This document shows, piece by piece, positions 59,744 to 64,000 of a DNA stretch of 64,000 nucleotides. The notes beneath the pieces were generated by a model. It did not search any database. It had not been told where the DNA came from and saw only the letters and a list, made by a program, of their open reading frames with translations. Every line of letters begins with the position of its first letter. The stretch's first letter is position 1. The position numbers and the translations under genes are program-made. Source of the stretch: Natronoglycomyces albus (GTDB taxonomy: Bacteria; Actinomycetota; Actinomycetes; Mycobacteriales; Micromonosporaceae); contig NZ_CP070496.1 of the NCBI RefSeq assembly GCF_016925535.1, forward strand, positions 2,542,001-2,606,000. Reading direction: 5' to 3'.

Positions 59744-60664
59744 TCATGCCTCCGAAGCCGAGCCCAAGCGTTTGGCGGAACTGTGTAGCACCTGCAACAC
59801 CGCCATCACGGCCGGACGTTGGGTCGAGGCCGTCCGATGCACCGCGTAGATATCGCGCCCCGACACCGGCGTAGACAAGTTCCGCACCGCCACGCCGCTG
59901 TGCGACACCGTCGCCATGCGGGGCGCGACCGTCACCCCCAGCCCCTTTCCCACCAGAGTGAGGATCGTGCCCAGCCCCTCGAACTCCGAAACCGAAGGGG
60001 CCGAGACTCCCTCGGCCCGCCACAGCCTCTCCAGCGCCGTCCGCGACGGTTCGCCCTCCGGAGAGGCAATCCAGGGCTCCCCCATCAGTTGGGACGCCGA
60101 CAATCGGTCCTCTCCGGCCTCGCGATGACGCGCGGGCAACACCACCACCAAGGGGTCATAGCCCAGATGATGAAACGTCAACGGCCCCTGGGGCCCCGAG
60201 CGGGCCACCCCAGACCAATCATCGACGAGCGCCAAGTCGATGTCGCCCGAACGCACCTGCTTAATGCTGCTGGCCGCCGTGCGTTGCTGCCGCAACACCA
60301 TCGTCAGGTCCCTGTGTTTACGCAGCCTTCGTACCACTGGGGCCGCCAGCGCCACCGCCGCAGTGGGAAAGGCCGTCACCGTCACCCGCCCTCGCGGATC
60401 ATCGTCCAATGCGGCCAGGTCTGCCTCGGCCGCCTCGATGGCGTCCAAAATGGTCCCCGCGTGTTCGACCAATCGGCGACCGGCATCGGTGAGATGGGCG
60501 GAGCGAGCGGTGCGTTCAAGCAGTGCCATACCGGCTTCTTTTTCCAAGGCGGCCAACTGTTGTGACACCGCTGAGGCGGTCATTGACACGGCGCTGGCGG
60601 TGGATGCGATCGATCCACGGGCGGCGAATTCATAGAGCAGTTGCAGACGGCGAACATCAAGCAT
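59744..60664 (-). CDS. LysR family transcriptional regulator
   Basis: 306 residues. Winged HTH at the N-terminus (LQLLYEFAARGSIASTASAVSMTASAVSQQLAALE, seen as its parts SIASTASAVSMTASAVSQQL and LEKEAG). Effector domain from about 95 (GRVTVTAFPTAAVALAAPVV; DIDLALVDDW). Divergent from the aminotransferase gene, the typical control arrangement; 100 bp separate them. TAAGAT 6 nt before the ATG indicates a leaderless start. The ligand is unknown, perhaps an amino or keto acid. Confidence 0.9.
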   Translation of the reverse strand: MLDVRRLQLLYEFAARGSIASTASAVSMTASAVSQQLAALEKEAGMALLERTARSAHLTDAGRRLVEHAGTILDAIEAAEADLAALDDDPRGRVTVTAFPTAAVALAAPVVRRLRKHRDLTMVLRQQRTAASSIKQVRSGDIDLALVDDWSGVARSGPQGPLTFHHLGYDPLVVVLPARHREAGEDRLSASQLMGEPWIASPEGEPSRTALERLWRAEGVSAPSVSEFEGLGTILTLVGKGLGVTVAPRMATVSHSGVAVRNLSTPVSGRDIYAVHRTASTQRPAVMAVLQVLHSSAKRLGSASEA

Positions 60665-60670
60665 AAGGAC

Positions 60671-60676
60671 ATCTTA
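60671..60676 (-). promoter_or_regulatory. -10 box for leaderless LysR transcript
   Basis: TAAGAT on minus, a 6-nt gap (GTCCTT), then the ATG at 60664. It lies inside the divergent control region. Confidence 0.5.
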
Positions 60677-60764
60677 GCCTAAGTAACAGGTAGAAATATT
60701 TGCGTTAATGCTCAAAGAACGTGAAAGTTGAGGAGTCCACAGAGACACAAGCTAGGAGAAGACG

Positions 60765-62000
60765 GTGTCGGTATCAGCCACGCTCGCCGCAAACGAAATC
60801 ATCGCCGCCCGCAGGGCCGCGGGGCAAGACGTCCTCGCCCTGGCCTTCGGGGAGGCCGGTCTACCGGTACATCCGGCACTGATCGGTCAATTGGCCGCCT
60901 CCGCCGGGGAGGCGAACTATGGCCCGGTTGCCGGGATCGGTTCCGCTAGGGACGCGGTCGCTGGTTACTGGACCCGGCGCGAACTGACCACAGGAGCCGA
61001 ACAAGTCTTGTTGGGCCCAGGGAGTAAGTCTCTTCTCTACGCCACACTGCATTCGCTGCAAGGGGACGTCGCGATTCCGCAACCAAGTTGGGTATCGTAC
61101 GCCGCGCAGATCGAGCTACTGGGCCGCAAGGCCATCACGGTCCCGACTCTGCCTGGAGAGGGAGGGGTAACCGATCCGCAGGCGCTGGAGCAAACACTGC
61201 GCGACCAGCCCGGCATTACCGCGGTGGTGGCGACGCTGCCGGACAATCCGACTGGAACCATAGCCAGCAAGCAGACCGTCGAGAAGTTGGCCGAGGTCGC
61301 GCGCCGCCACGAGCTCGTCATCGTTTCCGACGAAATTTACCGTGACCTAGTCTTCGATCAGTCCAATGTGGTGAGCCCGGCTCAGTGGGCACCGGAACGC
61401 ACCGTCGTGACGACATCGCTGAGTAAGAATTTGGCCCTGGGTGGCTGGCGTATAGGGGCGGCCCGGTTCCCAGGATCTCCTCTGGGCCAGAAACTGCGCG
61501 CGGCCGTCGCCTCCGCCGCCAGCGAAATGTGGTCAGCACCAGTAATGCCGATGCAACACGCTGCGGCATACGCGTGGTCTGACCCTACCGAACTAGTCGA
61601 GCGGGTTGGACAGTCGCGACAATTGCACGCGGCGGTGGCCCGCGCGGTGGCTGGCGTCTTCGCCCAGCATGGCGCGGCCATTCAGGAGCCGCAGGGAGGC
61701 TTTTACGTCTACCCCGATTTCGAGATGTTCCGCGAACGGCTTGAGGAAAGGTGGGGTATCGAGGACAGCGCGGGGCTGGCCCAGGTTTTGTTGGACGACT
61801 TCAACGTCGGGGTCCTACCGGGGTCCGCCTTTGGTGCGCCAACCGGCACGCTCACAGCGCGAGTGGCAACCAGCCAGTTGTACGGCAACGGCACCGAACA
61901 GCGATTGGCGGCCCTAGAGTCGGCTGATCCGGTGAAGCTTCCGTGGATTGAGGAGAAGCTTTCCCGCCTCGACTCGGTATTGGAAGACTTCTTGCGTTAA
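60765..62000 (+). CDS. class I/II pyridoxal-phosphate aminotransferase
   Basis: 411 residues, fold type I. The PLP lysine is in TTSLSKNLALGGWRIGAARF. The cofactor-binding NPTG (DNPTGTIASKQTVE) and SDEIYRDLVF, with Asp and Tyr over the ring, are intact. The substrate is unknown. GTG start with AGGAGA. Divergent from the LysR gene, which probably controls it. Terminator downstream. Confidence 0.9.
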   Translation: MSVSATLAANEIIAARRAAGQDVLALAFGEAGLPVHPALIGQLAASAGEANYGPVAGIGSARDAVAGYWTRRELTTGAEQVLLGPGSKSLLYATLHSLQGDVAIPQPSWVSYAAQIELLGRKAITVPTLPGEGGVTDPQALEQTLRDQPGITAVVATLPDNPTGTIASKQTVEKLAEVARRHELVIVSDEIYRDLVFDQSNVVSPAQWAPERTVVTTSLSKNLALGGWRIGAARFPGSPLGQKLRAAVASAASEMWSAPVMPMQHAAAYAWSDPTELVERVGQSRQLHAAVARAVAGVFAQHGAAIQEPQGGFYVYPDFEMFRERLEERWGIEDSAGLAQVLLDDFNVGVLPGSAFGAPTGTLTARVATSQLYGNGTEQRLAALESADPVKLPWIEEKLSRLDSVLEDFLR

Positions 62001-62034
62001 CGTTTGATCCGAAGACCTGATCACACGGGCGGGA

Positions 62035-62069
62035 AAGGACCCGTCGCCCTCTAGGGGTGGCGGGTCCTT
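62035..62069 (+). terminator. hairpin after aminotransferase gene
   Basis: AAGGACCCG...CGGGTCCTT with an inner CGCC/GGTGG stem, 35 nt after the stop. Confidence 0.7.
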
Positions 62070-62285
62070 CGCGTGCGGTGTCGCGCAGCGGCCCTGGTCT
62101 CAGAGGTTCCCGTTCTCAAGGCCACGTTGTGGCGACAAGACGGCTATGTCGGACAGTAGACACACCAACAATAAGGGAACTGGCGAGCCCTCAGCATGCC
62201 TGGAGAGCAGTCGGTCGTCGCGGCACTTGGTATCTGCAAGGAGGCCGCTGGGACCATCGACTCCATCGTCACGACATACCGTGTG

Positions 62286-62633
62286 TTAGAGCCACCCTTG
62301 AACTGCGGAAATGACCGCGTAGATAGTGACGAACACCAAGACTAGGAAGAATACGGCCACCACGATTCCGATGACCCGTTGTACTTCCAGCTCGCTGCCT
62401 TCGCGAACCGGCCCCCGCCAACGGCCATAACGCCAATGGTCACGGCCCGGAGTCAAGTCGGACAGGTCTTCAAGCAGCACCGACAACTCGCCGCGACGGA
62501 CCGCCTTCTTGGCGAGGTCTCGTCGGAGCCGGTATTCCTCGGGCCCCAGCCGCCCCCGCCGCCGGGCCATATTCAGTCGCCCCAAAGTGAATTTACGATC
62601 GTTCTTGGTAGCGCGTGTGGCATCTAGGCTCAT
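62286..62633 (-). CDS. DUF1707-like protein with C-terminal membrane helix
   Basis: 115 residues. The N-terminal part (GRLNMARRRGRLGPEEYRLR; AVRRGELSVLLEDLSDL) matches the short DUF1707 helical domain common in actinobacteria. One helix (VIGIVVAVFFLVLVFVTIYAVI) ends the protein. Function unknown. ATG with AGGAGG 7 nt upstream, one of the strongest ribosome sites here. Confidence 0.75.
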   Translation of the reverse strand: MSLDATRATKNDRKFTLGRLNMARRRGRLGPEEYRLRRDLAKKAVRRGELSVLLEDLSDLTPGRDHWRYGRWRGPVREGSELEVQRVIGIVVAVFFLVLVFVTIYAVISAVQGWL

Positions 62634-62729
62634 GGTCGAACCTCCTCACCGCTGTTTTCTTCCATCATGACAGAAAACAACTACAGAAGTCGACCACAAG
62701 CCAGGCCTAAATTGAGTCGAGAACTCAAG

Positions 62730-63020
62730 TCACTCAACGAATTCGGTGATCTTGTGAGCCAACGTGATGTCTTTCTTGGTGACTTTGTTGCCCGCGTCGT
62801 GAGTGGTCGTGACAACGATGAGCTTGTTGTAAGTGAGGCTCAAGGTGGCGTGGTGATTGAGTTCTTCTTGAAACAAGCCGATCGCCGATACGACGGCGAC
62901 TGCGAAAAGGTGGTTCGGAAACTCGAATTCCGCCGACAGCTTATTGTCCTCAAAGTGCCAACCAGGAAGGTTGGACAGTGCCAGTTCTACTTCACCTTGG
63001 CTCAACGGCTGGGTTGACAT
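62730..63020 (-). CDS. pterin-4a-carbinolamine dehydratase
   Basis: 96 residues, standard size. Dehydrates 4a-hydroxytetrahydropterin, regenerating the cofactor of aromatic hydroxylases. Active-site region ELNHHATLSLTYNKLIVV contains the paired His; the usual third His/Pro of the motif is Ala-Thr here. AGNKVTKKDITLAHKI closes the fold. ATG with GAGGGAG. It starts 11 bp after the carbonic anhydrase stop, so co-transcription is likely. Confidence 0.88.
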   Translation of the reverse strand: MSTQPLSQGEVELALSNLPGWHFEDNKLSAEFEFPNHLFAVAVVSAIGLFQEELNHHATLSLTYNKLIVVTTTHDAGNKVTKKDITLAHKITEFVE

Positions 63021-63030
63021 TGGTTCTCCC

Positions 63031-63654
63031 TCACAGTTTGTCGATGAGTGTGACCGTACCGGTATCGAGGTCATAACCAGCGCCGACCACCAGAATGTCA
63101 GCGTAGGCGGGCCGTCGCTTCAGGTCGGTGATGGTGCGCAGAACCTGAAGCCGCATCGCGTGGCTGGCTGCCTTTTTCGGGTCGGTCTCCTCGAGAGCTT
63201 GGGAAGCGGGCTGCCACAGCTGCTCGACCAAGTAGTTGGTTCGTGGGTCGTGAGTGTCCTCGGAGACGGCGTTCAACGCCGCGCTGATAGCGCCGCAGCG
63301 CTCGTGGCCCAGGACAACGATCAGAGGGACCTTTAGTTCGGCCACAATGAAGTCCAGCGAGCCCAAGGCGGCCCGATCGGGTACGTGACCGGCGGTGCGA
63401 ACGACGGCGAGCTGCCCGAAGTTGCAATCGAAAACGCTCTCGGCGGTCACCCGAGAATCGACACACGTGAAGACGGCGGCCATGGGGTGCTGCTCGGGTG
63501 CGGCCGCTTGGGCGGCGACGATGTCGCGACGGAAACGGGGCTTGCCCTGGCGGAAACGTCCATTGCCCTCCAGCAACTGCTGAAGAGACGATTCGGCCTC
63601 AGACCACGACTGTTCAGTCTGGCCTGGTTGCTTGTCGAGGTAATAGTCTGGCAC
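63031..63654 (-). CDS. beta-class carbonic anhydrase
   Basis: 207 residues. Interconverts CO2 and bicarbonate. Zinc ligands Cys64 (FTCVDSRV), His117 and Cys120 (GHERCGAIS); the Asp66-Arg68 dyad is intact. A longer N-terminal part of about 35 residues fits type II-like enzymes. GTG start; GATGAT lies 6 nt upstream and there is no ribosome site. Followed closely by the pterin dehydratase gene. Confidence 0.93.
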   Translation of the reverse strand: MPDYYLDKQPGQTEQSWSEAESSLQQLLEGNGRFRQGKPRFRRDIVAAQAAAPEQHPMAAVFTCVDSRVTAESVFDCNFGQLAVVRTAGHVPDRAALGSLDFIVAELKVPLIVVLGHERCGAISAALNAVSEDTHDPRTNYLVEQLWQPASQALEETDPKKAASHAMRLQVLRTITDLKRRPAYADILVVGAGYDLDTGTVTLIDKL

Positions 63655-63761
63655 GTCAAAATCATCGCTGACCAGCCGCGACCGCGCAACTACTTCGGCC
63701 TAAAACGCGCGCAAAATCACGGTCAGACCAGGTGAGGCCGCAACGGTGAGAAAGCCTCTAC

Positions 63762-63802
63762 ACCGAGGGTGGGGCCATCATGATGATGGCCCCACCCTCG
63801 GT
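63762..63802. terminator. 19-bp perfect hairpin after the tRNA gene
   Basis: Perfect 19-base arms beginning ACCGAGGGTGGGG with a TGA loop, 20 nt beyond the tRNA 3' end on minus. Confidence 0.85.
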
Positions 63803-63821
63803 AACTGTATTCGTATCGCTG

Positions 63822-63895
63822 TGGGACGTGTCGGGCTCGAACCGACGACCGCCTGATTATGAGTCAGGTGCTCTAACCAGCTGAGCTAACGTCCC
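63822..63895 (-). tRNA. tRNA with CAU anticodon (elongator Met, or Ile-CAU)
   Basis: 74 nt on minus. Acceptor GGGACGT pairs with ACGTCCC; D-arm AGCTCAGCTGGTTAGAGC; anticodon arm CCTGA-CTCATAA-TCAGG; T-arm GTCGG-TTCGAGC-CCGAC; discriminator A. The 3' CCA is not encoded. Met and Ile2 cannot be told apart reliably from this sequence alone; lack of the initiator's GGG/CCC anticodon stem excludes initiator Met. Confidence 0.93.
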
Positions 63896-64000
63896 TCTTC
63901 CACGCATTTGCACCCGGTGTTCCTGCCACGGCAGTTTGATTCCAGGTTCGATTGGCTCCTAAACAGTCAACGAGAGCCGCTCCAGTTTCCGGGCCAAGCT

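Noticed and set aside
1-64000. CRISPR arrays, prophage or IS elements
   Set aside because: No regular direct repeats with spacers, no cas, integrase, transposase or phage structural genes seen.

Overview
The window is high-GC DNA from an actinobacterium. The evidence is the gene content and order: the clgR-pspA-pspM stress block, thyX/dapA/rnj, ribF-rpsO-pnp, ftsK-rimO-pgsA, a DUF5753/DUF397 regulator pair, an LppM-type lipoprotein, and frequent GTG/TTG starts. Many exported proteins are rich in Asp/Glu. A filamentous lineage near Micromonosporales/Glycomycetales fits, but the family-level placement is only a guess. Most of the window is chromosomal housekeeping sequence. I see no prophage, integrase, IS element or CRISPR array.

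Layout. 1-2873: 5' part of a large NAD-glutamate dehydrogenase (minus strand), then about 1.2 kb of non-coding sequence. 4.1-6.1 kb: an arginase-fold protein with a long Pro/Glu-rich N-terminal half. 6.5-7.0 kb: a decayed aldo/keto reductase. 7.3-9.7 kb: a thioredoxin/TPR protein, RNase HI, and a TMEM165/GDT1-type Mn exporter behind a yybP-ykoY Mn2+ riboswitch with a terminator/antiterminator. 10-15 kb: acyl-CoA mutase large subunit, glutamyl-tRNA synthetase with an FAH-family hydrolase, and a small membrane protein. 15-21 kb: a secreted beta-propeller, TetR, a citramalate-synthase regulatory domain without its catalytic barrel, a PRPP synthetase, and a rearranged DUF397/DUF5753 locus. 21.7-31 kb: pspM, pspA, clgR, pgsA, rimO, two lipoproteins, ftsK. 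31-37 kb: pyroglutamyl peptidase, DUF2784, SDR, RNase J, dapA, thyX. 37-43.6 kb: RHH protein plus DUF4097, DUF2752, GNAT, LppM-like lipoprotein, a membrane protein, and a small secreted protein with two Cys-pair repeats. 43.9-49.6 kb: dapB, pnp, rpsO, ribF, a small membrane protein. 50-53.5 kb: a sugar ABC importer without an ATPase. 53.7-64 kb: VOC protein, ThiE/TenI-like protein, MDMPI-type protein, gamma-glutamyltransferase, YibE/F, LysR with a divergent aminotransferase, DUF1707, pterin dehydratase, carbonic anhydrase, and a CAU-anticodon tRNA.

Three signals stand out beyond the gene list. First, an ungapped 100-bp imperfect palindrome occurs three times, at 6304, 39337 and 43757. Second, at least eleven start codons lie exactly 6-7 nt after a TANNNT -10 box and have no ribosome binding site, which points to widespread leaderless transcription. 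Third, several genes are visibly broken or remodelled: the aldo/keto reductase, the DUF5753 regulator that lost its HTH, the barrel-less CimA, a gamma-glutamyltransferase with a run-on tail, and a monooxygenase-like ORF that runs into the convergent yibE/F gene.

Functional links: dapA and dapB serve lysine/peptidoglycan synthesis. thyX makes dTMP. PNPase, RNase J and S15 form an RNA-metabolism set. ClgR, PspA and PspM form an envelope-stress module. The ABC importer probably depends on a shared ATPase encoded elsewhere.
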